From a virus, in IMG/VR virus record IMGVR_UViG_3300029893_000081, positions 1-21,266 of that record: a DNA stretch of 21,266 nucleotides; one strand, written 5' to 3'. The notes beneath the pieces are model-generated. The model ran no database searches. It worked only from the letters and a program-made list of their open reading frames with translations, and was not told the origin of the DNA. The position numbers were made by a program, and so were the translations under genes. Positions within the stretch are counted from its first letter, which is position 1. The number at the start of each line of letters is the position of its first letter. Of this stretch, positions 15,193 to 21,224 are shown in pieces.

Positions 15193-15681
15193 TTATTCAT
15201 TTACTAAAAATCTTGACCTATAAATTTTAGAAGATGATTTACCTAATTCGGCATTCATTTTTTGTTCGGCTAAATTTGCCCGGCGCATTAAGTCATCAAG
15301 GTTTGCGTATGTTACCTGGGTGCCATCATAAAGCGTAACACTCTCCGCTTTTTTTGATGATAATGATTCAATGGCATTCATTAAGTTTTGATAAATACGC
15401 ATCCACTCACTGCGCGGATCTTCAGAGGTTTCTAAATTTGGTAAAAGTTTGGTAGTGCCTTGCGCTACAAATACGCCATCAAGAAAAGTTTGATAGATAT
15501 ATAAACCGGGTGTTTTATTATTATCTTCGGCTGTAATTGTAAAAGTATATGGTGGCGTTACATCTCTGGATTCAATGGTTAATTGATTACCGGAATCCTT
15601 ATAAAATATTATTTTATTGCATGTAGTTTCGGATAGAGTCCAAATAGAATTGACAACTAATTTCTGTTTTGTGAAATTCAT
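15193..15681 (-). CDS. gpW-like head protein with extra N-terminal beta domain
   Basis: The 162 residues split in two. Residues 1-85 are beta-rich and Ig-like in pattern (NQLTIESRDVTPPYTFTITAEDNN, GLYIYQTFLDGVFVAQG). Residues about 95-147 (IYQNLMNAIESLSSKKAESV, TLYDGTQVTYANLDDL, MRRANLAEQKMN) follow the gpW pattern: helix, two strands with a G-x-x-V-x-Y turn, helix. gpW sits between the large terminase and portal in lambda-like phages and stabilises the filled head, which matches this position. The extra domain is not usual. The ATG lacks a clear Shine-Dalgarno and abuts a 9-base inverted repeat. Confidence 0.6.
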   Translation of the reverse strand: MNFTKQKLVVNSIWTLSETTCNKIIFYKDSGNQLTIESRDVTPPYTFTITAEDNNKTPGLYIYQTFLDGVFVAQGTTKLLPNLETSEDPRSEWMRIYQNLMNAIESLSSKKAESVTLYDGTQVTYANLDDLMRRANLAEQKMNAELGKSSSKIYRSRFLVNE

Positions 15682-15713
15682 TTGCGCATAGAATTTTATT
15701 TTCCATGCGCAAA
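15681..15713 (-). promoter_or_regulatory. Inverted repeat abutting the gpW-like start codon
   Basis: TTTGCGCAT and ATGCGCAAA form a perfect 9-base stem around a 15-base AT-rich loop. Its proximal arm ends on the first base of the ATG at 15681. No good ribosome-binding site is present, so the hairpin could hide or replace it. It could also be a DNA operator. Confidence 0.45.
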
Positions 15714-15738
15714 AAGCAAAAAATTAAGTAGAACATCA

Positions 15739-15756
15739 TTAGTATTTTTATACTAA
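15739..15756 (-). promoter_or_regulatory. Second inverted repeat upstream of gpW-like gene
   Basis: A perfect 7-base stem, TTAGTAT/ATACTAA, surrounds four bases in the largest ordinary intergenic gap of the operon (15682-15854). With the repeat at 15681-15713 it makes a pair. It could be a transcript-processing or regulatory hairpin. There is no T-tract directly after it, so it is not a clear terminator. Confidence 0.4.
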
Positions 15757-15854
15757 AGATATATAAAATATTTTTTATTGAGAATTTTAGTTGTTTTTAA
15801 GGTTTTTTTAAGCATCTTCTAGGTTTTTGTCGGCAATTTTGGCATAGTGGATAG

Positions 15855-16145
15855 TTAAACCTCTCTTCTAGGATTTATTCTTCTTATAATTTTTTTTGGT
15901 TTTATTTTTGGTGTCCTTTCAATTATTTCATCTTCCGTTTTATAGATTATATCCCTTATACTCAATTCGCCAAGGCAATGTTTAGCGGATATTTTTCTTA
16001 TAATTTCTTCTACGGTTTCTCCAACGCAGCTAATTTTCATTTCTTCAAATTCCAGGCGGATGCATTTGTTACGGTATGCCGTTTGATCTAAAATACCAAG
16101 ATGCTTTGCTGCAGTAGCTATGCTGTGAAGTATCTCTTCTTTCAT
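15855..16145 (-). CDS. Hypothetical protein in the gpW position
   Basis: This 96-residue ORF begins MKEEILHSIATAAKHLGILDQTAYRNKCIRLEFEEMKISC and ends in a basic tail (KIKPKKIIRRINPRREV). The start overlaps the large terminase stop as TAATG, so it is co-translated. The acidic helical N-terminus and basic C-terminus suggest a nucleic-acid or protein interaction role, but no family is recognised. A 173-base gap with two inverted repeats separates it from the gpW-like gene. Confidence 0.55.
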   Translation of the reverse strand: MKEEILHSIATAAKHLGILDQTAYRNKCIRLEFEEMKISCVGETVEEIIRKISAKHCLGELSIRDIIYKTEDEIIERTPKIKPKKIIRRINPRREV

Positions 16146-18184
16146 TAATTTCTTCTTGCCGCCATTCTTCTTTTTATCTTCTTTTTACTAATTGTTTTTT
16201 TAGTTTCTAATTTCAGCGGTTTTTCTAATTTTAAATTTTGTGCTTTTATTTCTTCATTATTTCTTAAACGATCGGCTTGCTTTTCAATATTTTTTTTGAG
16301 GATTGCGTCCGGCGCAGCATTAACATGTTGAATAGCACAAATTGCATAATACATTAAATCTACAACTTCATTTGCAGTATGCCGGTTTGGTTTTTCATAA
16401 ACATAATAAGAAATCATACCGGTATATTTCCGAACTAATCTTTCTGCGGAAAACTGTTTGAAAAAATCTTCGTTGCAATAACATTCCGGAAAATGAATAT
16501 ATTTAGGTCCGGGCGTGGATATTTTAAGTCGAGCATACAACTCTAATTTAGCTGCATTAGAACCGAGGTGTAAAAGTTTTGTTCTATTACCATCTACCCA
16601 TTGAAATGACCTTGGAAGAGGCGGAACTCCATAGCCACCTTTACCCTTAATTGCCCAAATTCCTTGCCGCTCTCTGCTTCTTGTATGACCATAAACTAAA
16701 TGGTGTTGATAACCTGAGTCTACAAATTGTCTTAGAACCGGAATTTTAACACCGTCCTTACGTTTCCATTTTGCTGTATAAATTTTATCTATATCCGTCC
16801 ATGCAGATTTATCAATCAATGGATTTTTAGGAATTACTTGATATAACAATACCCATAACTCGGTATCGGCACCAACACCAACCACCATTGTTTCTAATCG
16901 ATCCTTTTGTACATCCACTGTTTGAACAGCGTAAAATATTTCATTAGGTACTTCAAAAGGTTTATCCGGATTAATAAACGGCAACTCCCGTTTGCATCTA
17001 TCATATAGTTCGTTACTATCTGCACTTTCTTCACCGGCTCCGGCATCATAAGGTAATCCAAAATTTAAATTATAAAGAGCTTCAAGTTTTTCCGGGTTAT
17101 CTCCGGCATCAATAATTTTTTTTGCAAGCTCTTCCATACTGCTCATCTTACTGCAAAGATCATTAAACCAAAAACCGTAATGGTCTTTAATTTCCGGTCT
17201 TTCGGCAATCCAAATACCATTATCCAGCATGCTATGGCGTGTCTGCTCATCAATTGCACCACCACAATTATCACATGCATAAACTGTAGTTTCCGGATAA
17301 TGCTTTATTACCTTTTTCTTTTCAGCCGGTATATTTTGTTCAAACAGATTTTCTTCATAATCCTTATTCCATACCAAACGTTCGGGCTTAAAATAAAACA
17401 TCTCTCTACAATGCGGACACGTTACATAATACTTTTGCATATTCGATATATCATAAAGCGCGCTAATTCTACTCTCTCTTAAACGTGTTGGTGTAGACAC
17501 GTGGATATTTAATCCACGTCCTAAGCGTCTGTATGTTTTAGTGCGTGCTTTAAGACGCTCTACCGGATCTCCCTCTCTTTGCTGTCCAATTACGAGTTGA
17601 TCGGTATCATCATCAATTGTTAATTCGGCTGATCTTTGCCGGGTTCCGGCAGTTGATGAACCGGAAAATATTCTCATCCATCCGCCCGGAAATCTTTTTT
17701 TAAGAGTCGATTCCTTTTCCGTACTATTCTCTTTGCGAACATTCTTTACTTTTTTTCTTAACGATGGAGATTCATTTATCATGGGATCGAATTTCAGTTT
17801 TACGAAGTCGCGTGCATCGCTATCTGTTGGCAGCATGTACATAATTGAACATGGGCGGTGATCAATTCTTTCACCAACAATATTCATAACGGCTTCCGTT
17901 CCACCGGATTGAGCGGATTTCATGATAGTAATTTCACGCACATTTGGATTATTCGCTGCATCCATTATGCCTCTTAAGTGAGGCATATTAGATGTTTTCC
18001 ATTTACCCGGCATTACAGAATATTCCGGCAAATAACGGTTTTCGTCCGCCCATTGACTTACCGTTTGATCCGGTGGCGGCAATAAAAGACGCCTACATTC
18101 AATGCGTATTTTTTCAACGTTTGCAATAAACAGCTTACGAATGTATTCATCTGTAAAAGCAGTATTTTGTAAATGATTTATCAT
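16145..18184 (-). CDS. Terminase large subunit, GpA family
   Basis: The 679 residues contain the packaging ATPase Walker A-like SAQSGGTE (about residues 90-97) and an acidic Walker B-like ELTIDDDTDQ (about 188-197). A CPHC...CDNC zinc-binding pair lies near residues 257-308. The RNase H-like nuclease has acidic residues in TVDVQKDRLE (about D425), RQFVDSGYQHH (D490) and a C-terminal NEVVDLMYY. This is the lambda gpA type, which in studied phages cuts cos sites and drives DNA into the prohead. No cos sequence was recognised here. The ATG at 18184 is overlapped by the stop of a short upstream frame (ATGA). Confidence 0.95.
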   Translation of the reverse strand: MINHLQNTAFTDEYIRKLFIANVEKIRIECRRLLLPPPDQTVSQWADENRYLPEYSVMPGKWKTSNMPHLRGIMDAANNPNVREITIMKSAQSGGTEAVMNIVGERIDHRPCSIMYMLPTDSDARDFVKLKFDPMINESPSLRKKVKNVRKENSTEKESTLKKRFPGGWMRIFSGSSTAGTRQRSAELTIDDDTDQLVIGQQREGDPVERLKARTKTYRRLGRGLNIHVSTPTRLRESRISALYDISNMQKYYVTCPHCREMFYFKPERLVWNKDYEENLFEQNIPAEKKKVIKHYPETTVYACDNCGGAIDEQTRHSMLDNGIWIAERPEIKDHYGFWFNDLCSKMSSMEELAKKIIDAGDNPEKLEALYNLNFGLPYDAGAGEESADSNELYDRCKRELPFINPDKPFEVPNEIFYAVQTVDVQKDRLETMVVGVGADTELWVLLYQVIPKNPLIDKSAWTDIDKIYTAKWKRKDGVKIPVLRQFVDSGYQHHLVYGHTRSRERQGIWAIKGKGGYGVPPLPRSFQWVDGNRTKLLHLGSNAAKLELYARLKISTPGPKYIHFPECYCNEDFFKQFSAERLVRKYTGMISYYVYEKPNRHTANEVVDLMYYAICAIQHVNAAPDAILKKNIEKQADRLRNNEEIKAQNLKLEKPLKLETKKTISKKKIKRRMAARRN

Positions 18185-18285
18185 TTTTTCATAATTACAT
18201 GTTTAGGATTATCTTTTTCATCCCACCAATCTTCAAGTTTATAAATTTTTGGTACTTCCGTAACAATGTTGCGCTTTCTTCTCTG
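18181..18285 (-). other. Short open frame coupled to the terminase start (possible gene remnant)
   Basis: A frame open from 18285 ends with VPKIYKLEDWWDEKDNPKHVIMKK and stops in an ATGA overlap with the large terminase start. That junction is how real upstream genes in this operon behave, but no usual start codon with a ribosome-binding site is present. The same frame holds the 49-aa ORF upstream, separated from it by TGA and TAA, so this may be the severed 3' part of one gene. Confidence 0.3.
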
Positions 18286-18291
18286 TTAGAG

Positions 18292-18441
18292 TCAACATGA
18301 GAACGCTAATGGATTTGTCTTCGGGAATGAGATTTTTATAACAATAGTCGGTATTAGACAAACATAAAGTATCTGTTTAGATTTATCCCAATAAGCCCCA
18401 ATCCAGAAATAGAACCATGCAAAGAATACTTCAATTTTCAT
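18292..18441 (-). CDS. 49-aa phage protein (short W/Y-rich)
   Basis: This ORF reads MKIEVFFAWFYFWIGAYWD, then KSKQILYVCLIPTIVIKI, and a short tail SFPKTNPLAFSC. AGAGGAG lies at good spacing before the ATG. Small proteins with the pattern FxWYxxWIGxYxDxxxxxLYVC are, from memory, common in tailed phages and have no assigned role. The first 37 residues fit that pattern; the last 12 do not and may be out-of-place sequence. The upstream 17-codon frame overlaps its start as ATGA. Confidence 0.5.
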   Translation of the reverse strand: MKIEVFFAWFYFWIGAYWDKSKQILYVCLIPTIVIKISFPKTNPLAFSC

Positions 18442-18491
18442 AAACGCTCCTCTAATTTTTGCCGAACTGCTTCGGCGTTAAGTGAATTCAT
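18438..18491 (-). other. 17-codon frame, possible 3' fragment of a disrupted gene
   Basis: The frame MNSLNAEAVRQKLEERL ends with TGA overlapping the ATG of the 49-aa gene, as a genuine upstream gene would. It has an ATG but no ribosome-binding site. It lies just on the terminase side of the last cassette-like site, so it may be a short remnant of a phage gene disturbed by the insertion. Confidence 0.25.
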
Positions 18492-18525
18492 TCTACTTTT
18501 CAACCCGCTCCGCTCGGATTACTAA

Positions 18526-18580
18526 CTAACGGATGGAGGCGAACTTGAGGCGTGTCGCCTCATCCGCCGCCACTGTTAGC
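18526..18580 (-). repeat. attC-like recombination site A (best of four)
   Basis: On the minus strand the site begins GCTAAC-AGTGGCGG and ends CCATCC-GTTAG, so the outer arms pair as CTAAC/GTTAG. Internally CGGATGAGGCGA pairs with TCGCCTCCATCCG, leaving one unpaired G, as in the extrahelical bases of integron attC sites. About 55 bases in all. No T-tract follows, which argues against a terminator. It lies at the 3' end of the 62-aa ORF, whose stop codon is inside it. Confidence 0.5.
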
Positions 18581-18748
18581 GTGAAATTTGCTAACAGTAT
18601 CTTTTACTCTTTGTTTTATTGCTCTTAATAAATTTTCTACGTCTTTAGCTTCGCAAGGGTAAGTTTTTATAATCCGTTCATCTCCAGTTAAAAAATTATC
18701 AAGCCAATTAGTAGGTATGCAGTTTATCACCTCGTTCGCAAATTTCAC
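18560..18748 (-). CDS. Cassette-like ORF 3, small conserved-looking protein
   Basis: The 62 residues are read from a GTG that directly follows the GTTAG end of site B. The core CIPTNWLDNFLTGDERII, then a Cys-containing stretch and DVENLLRAIKQRVKD, resembles small uncharacterised proteins with a PTNWLDPLLTG motif that I recall from environmental and mobile DNA. Function is unknown. The stop lies in site A. The start is uncertain, because GTG at 18748 has no clear ribosome-binding site and an internal GTG also exists. The coding ends are enclosed by a 17-base inverted repeat. Confidence 0.5.
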   Translation of the reverse strand: MKFANEVINCIPTNWLDNFLTGDERIIKTYPCEAKDVENLLRAIKQRVKDTVSKFHANSGGG

Positions 18749-18754
18749 GCTAAC
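18575..18754. repeat. 17-base inverted repeats flanking the 62-aa ORF
   Basis: GTTAGCGTGAAATTTGC at 18575-18591 is repeated in perfect inverted orientation at 18738-18754, with 146 bases between. At 18575 the repeat also runs into GCTAAC, making a local palindrome GTTAGC/GCTAAC. The outer six bases are the GTTAGC recombination-type core. This may reflect cassette duplication/inversion or a minimal mobile unit. Confidence 0.7.
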
Positions 18755-18815
18755 TTCCGGCTGTACTCCGACCTCGCTCGCTCGGTCGGATAAAAATTTA
18801 TCTAAACCCGTTATG
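18750..18815 (-). repeat. attC-like recombination site B
   Basis: On the minus strand it runs from CATAAC (18815) to GTTAG (18750), with an inner 7-base stem TCCGACC/GGTCGGA around a CGAGCGAGCG-type loop. The stop codon of the 136-aa ORF lies just outside the stem, within the site. The two internal flanks are unequal (about 19 and 12 bases), so the L-box structure is poor. It is weaker than site A. Confidence 0.4.
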
Positions 18816-19208
18816 CCGTAAAATTGATTCTATCAAAGGGTTTAAGAGCAATTCCTCAAATCTTCCAAATAGTTTTTGCGCTTCTGATGGTAATCGTAAT
18901 TCCAAATAATCAATATGTTTCTTCACAAACGTTTCTTTCTTTTTGTTAAGAGGTTCATATTTCTCAATAGTAATGTTATGTATGTCTCCAATGTTATGGT
19001 TATTAATTCTGACTGTGTAACCGAAAACTTGTAACCCGCTTATATATTCATCAATTTTCCGCATAACAAACGGTTCAATTTGACAGCTATATTCTTCTAA
19101 TAGTTTTACTAAGCCACTCCAATCGGCAAAAGTTGGTGTTGAAAATTCGTTTAATGATTTATCTGGTGGTATAAAATATTTCTTTCTTAAAAAATTATAT
19201 GCTTCCAT
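18798..19208 (-). CDS. Cassette-like ORF 2, hypothetical protein
   Basis: The 136 residues begin MEAYNFLRKKYFIPPDKSLNEFS and include VRINNHNIGDIHNITIEKYEPLNKKKE and EAQKLFGRFEELLLNPLIESILRHNGFR. It is soluble, mixed alpha/beta and of unknown function; no family is recognised. It has the strongest ribosome-binding site of the island, AAGGAG with 5 bases before the ATG. A 45-base leader holds site C and its stop lies in site B. Self-contained gene plus leader plus downstream recombination-type site is how promoterless integron cassettes are built. Confidence 0.65.
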   Translation of the reverse strand: MEAYNFLRKKYFIPPDKSLNEFSTPTFADWSGLVKLLEEYSCQIEPFVMRKIDEYISGLQVFGYTVRINNHNIGDIHNITIEKYEPLNKKKETFVKKHIDYLELRLPSEAQKLFGRFEELLLNPLIESILRHNGFR

Positions 19209-19240
19209 TTTATCTCCTTTTGTTGTTTACGCTGCAAATT

Positions 19241-19280
19241 AACCGCCACTCCGTTAGCCAGACCTTCGCTCGCAGTTATC
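19241..19280 (-). repeat. attC-like site C, degenerate
   Basis: On the minus strand GATAAC...GGCTAAC-GGAGTGGCG-GTTAA lies between ORF 1 and ORF 2. It shares the string AGTGGCGG, near CTAAC, with site A. A complete attC with two paired box sets cannot be drawn, so it is a degenerate or partial site. The ORF 1 stop codon falls within GGCTAAC. Confidence 0.35.
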
Positions 19281-19439
19281 TACAATTAAAGTTACTGTTT
19301 CAAAATTATCTGGCTCTAAATAATTTTCTCGGCTTAAATTTTCTTGTGCTGATTTTTCGTTTATGAATAATTCGTAATGATGTGTGTCTAAAATCTTTTT
19401 TCTATCTTTAGGTAAATTCATATAATATCTTTCTGCCAA
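19254..19439 (-). CDS. Cassette-like ORF 1, hypothetical protein
   Basis: The frame encodes 61 residues from an in-frame TTG (MAERYYMNLPKDRKKILDTHHYELFINEKSAQENLSRENYLEPDNFETVTLIVDNCERRSG). The frame is open further upstream, through site D into phage-like sequence, so the true start is unclear; an ATG at MNLPKD is another candidate. No family is recognised. The stop is inside GGCTAAC. The sequence could be the 5' cassette of the island or the fused tail of a disrupted phage gene. Confidence 0.45.
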   Translation of the reverse strand: MAERYYMNLPKDRKKILDTHHYELFINEKSAQENLSRENYLEPDNFETVTLIVDNCERRSG

Positions 19440-19605
19440 AGGTTCGCTCGGCTGGCTAACAAGCGTCTCAGCCCGATTTGCTTTATCCTCGACTTCTTCT
19501 TGTTTATCTGCAAGAAGATGTTTGAGATTGATATAACCAATTAGTTGATGAACTGCTTCGTAAACTTTGTTGTATTCGGTTGTTTCTATTAGTTAAGTTT
19601 TCCAT
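19440..19605 (-). pseudogene. Frameshifted phage gene, 5' part
   Basis: ATG at 19605 is preceded by GAGG and starts MENLT, but the frame soon diverges. Shifting by one base after ACTAA gives a long protein-like reading, IETTEYNKVYEAVHQLIGYI, then NLKHLLADKQEEVEDKANRAETLVS. This continues into ORF 1 across site D. A single inserted base (a real mutation or an assembly error) would explain it. The gene follows the small terminase and seems to be a small helical phage protein disturbed by the cassette island. Confidence 0.5.
19454..19475. repeat. attC-like half-site D at the island's 5' edge
   Basis: On the plus strand this reads GGCTAAC-AAGCGTC-TCAGCCCGA, very close to the left half of known attC sites (core CTAACAA, spacer, TCAAGCC-type L box). 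On the minus strand it ends in GTTAGCC. Only one half is present, as expected at the first recombination junction of a cassette insertion. Confidence 0.45.
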
Positions 19606-19662
19606 CTTATTACCTCGTTTTTGTTTGATTAAAATGTCCATTACTTTTTATCGGCAAATCCG

Positions 19663-20181
19663 TTATACTCCTTCATCATTATCTACCTCAACAATTTCAT
19701 CAGGTTCGTTAAACCTAAGTTCATTGCCAAGTTGATTTTTAATTTCTCTTATATTTTTTTTTATTAATTCTCTTTTCTTCTCCTCGTCGTGTAAGTTTTT
19801 AAGAGCCATCGTTAAATTGTATTCCAGCGCATCCAAAGATGAGCGCAAAGATGTAATCTCGTTTGCCCACGCAATATTTGCAAGATCCCTATCTACTACA
19901 CGTTGTAATTCTTTCATCAATTTTACTTTACGCATCTGATTAGTAAGCTGTGCTCCTTCCTGTTCTAACTTATACAAAGTTTCATCACCCAATTTTAACT
20001 TTTCTATTTCCTTTTCGAGATATTCATTTCTCCACTGGCAGCATTCAACAAAATCATACTCGCCGCGTCCTAATTTTGGCATACCAAGTTCACTAGCCCA
20101 ATATTGTATAGTTCGTACATCTTTTTTAAAAAACTTGGCCAGTACCTCTACACTTACAATATTTCCAGTTGTTGTACTCAC
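19663..20181 (-). CDS. Terminase small subunit, Nu1-like
   Basis: The 172 residues have an N-terminal winged helix-turn-helix: NIVSVEVLAKFFKKDVRTIQYWASELGMPKLGRGEYDFVECCQW, residues about 6-50, with the R-TIQ-W recognition pattern of lambda Nu1. A long charged coiled coil follows (YLEKEIEKLK... and the C-terminal KKRELIKKNIREIKNQLG). Nu1-type proteins bind cos-region DNA and hold the large subunit. The gene overlaps the radical SAM stop as ATGA. Normally the large subunit would follow at once; here about 1.5 kb intervenes. Confidence 0.85.
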   Translation of the reverse strand: MSTTTGNIVSVEVLAKFFKKDVRTIQYWASELGMPKLGRGEYDFVECCQWRNEYLEKEIEKLKLGDETLYKLEQEGAQLTNQMRKVKLMKELQRVVDRDLANIAWANEITSLRSSLDALEYNLTMALKNLHDEEKKRELIKKNIREIKNQLGNELRFNEPDEIVEVDNDEGV

Positions 20182-20957
20182 GCAAACGATGGAACGTTTA
20201 AATAATCCATAGCAATTTCTTGTTCGGTTAATAATCCTTTTCGCACTTCTTTCTGTAATGTTTGCTTTATGTAAAACCGTTTATTATTTATACGCATCAT
20301 CGGAATAATCCTATTAATAAAAGATTTCCAATCACGTAACTGTTTATCCCCGCTTAACTTTCCAAATTGATATTCATCTACATAAGCAATTGTTCTTTCA
20401 ATCAAATTAATTGTCTGCTCAAAGTGTATAATGGGTTCAAAACTCACCCATGTATGCACACCATTTAAATGAAATTGTTTTAGCATTTCAATTCTTTCCG
20501 ATGGAAGCGCCGCACCGCGCTCTATACGTTTACTGTCGTTATCATTATCATAGGTGAGGGATGCACCCACCTTAATATGATTATCAAATAATTTTATTGT
20601 GGATAAATCCTTTAGCGGTTTAATTCCGCTCTTAGTAAGAATAGCAACCGGTATTTTATAATTTAAAAATATTTTGAGTGCCTCCGTTGTTAGCTGCAAT
20701 TTATCATTAAGCGGATTATATGGGTCTGTTGTAAAGCTCATGAGTACCTGGTTTTTTGTACCTGTATATTTCTTTGCGGATTTAATGAGTTGTTCTATGG
20801 AGCGTTCTCGTGCTTTCGGGTTATTATCAAAATCGTATCGGTCCATGTGCAATACACGCGGAACGTAACAGTAGCTGCACTGGTGTCCGCATCCGGTGTA
20901 AAGATTAACCGCTAATGGAGAATATTCGCGTGCCTTACCCCTCGGTTCGTAAATCAT
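20178..20957 (-). CDS. SPL-family radical SAM protein
   Basis: This 259-residue protein has the radical SAM iron-sulphur motif CGHQCSYC (C23, C27, C30; C-x3-C-x2-C). The sequence around it, PLAVNLYTGCGHQCSYCYVPRV, is typical of the spore-photoproduct-lyase-like radical SAM proteins (Rv2578c type). VLMSFTTDPYNPLN, VAILTKSG, KVGASLTY and GVHTWVSFEPI follow, as in that family. The 4Fe-4S cluster would cleave S-adenosylmethionine to make a radical; the substrate is unknown. It is co-translated with the neighbours by ATGA overlaps on both sides. Confidence 0.9.
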   Translation of the reverse strand: MIYEPRGKAREYSPLAVNLYTGCGHQCSYCYVPRVLHMDRYDFDNNPKARERSIEQLIKSAKKYTGTKNQVLMSFTTDPYNPLNDKLQLTTEALKIFLNYKIPVAILTKSGIKPLKDLSTIKLFDNHIKVGASLTYDNDNDSKRIERGAALPSERIEMLKQFHLNGVHTWVSFEPIIHFEQTINLIERTIAYVDEYQFGKLSGDKQLRDWKSFINRIIPMMRINNKRFYIKQTLQKEVRKGLLTEQEIAMDYLNVPSFA

Positions 20958-21151
20958 TGTTCCCTCATATTTATTGATAAATAATGTTTTTTATTATACG
21001 ATATAATATTAATTGATTTAATCCCATATATGGATAACCAAGCTTTAAACTTATCGATGCCGTTAGTATAAAATAATGTTGGAATCTTCTTAATCATAAC
21101 ATTAGAATAACCTAATTCATTAAGCATTGCAGTAGGTAATGCTCCGAACAA
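20954..21151 (-). CDS. Hypothetical small protein
   Basis: It runs for 65 residues from a TTG at 21151 (MFGALPTAMLNELGYSNVMIKKIPTLFYTN...), overlapping the radical SAM start as ATGA. The start is uncertain. The frame is open upstream to about 21216 (GYFVSDEYKRNFKGIIFIT) with no ATG, GTG or TTG there, and an internal ATG in PTAMLNE is another option. It is basic and partly hydrophobic, and no family is recognised. Confidence 0.5.
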   Translation of the reverse strand: MFGALPTAMLNELGYSNVMIKKIPTLFYTNGIDKFKAWLSIYGIKSINIISYNKKHYLSINMREQ

Positions 21152-21224
21152 ACTTTGTATATATGTAATAAATATTATTCCTTTAAAATTTCTTTTATAT
21201 TCATCCGAAACGAAATACCCTTAT

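Larger units (their letters stand above)
18526..19460 (-). mobile_element. Integron-cassette-like island between the terminase genes
   Basis: Three short ORFs in one orientation are each followed by a GTTAG/CTAAC site with GC-rich, GAGCG-containing hairpins that stand out from the AT-rich phage DNA. There is no integrase gene in the window. Sites A and D are good attC-like halves; B and C are degenerate. Other explanations are a set of MITE-like hairpins or ordinary variable phage small genes. Layout, ORF size and stops inside the sites favour cassettes. Confidence 0.45.

Noticed and set aside
18526-18580. Rho-independent terminator at site A
   Set aside because: The hairpin has no following T-tract in either likely direction, and its ends match the CTAAC/GTTAG core.
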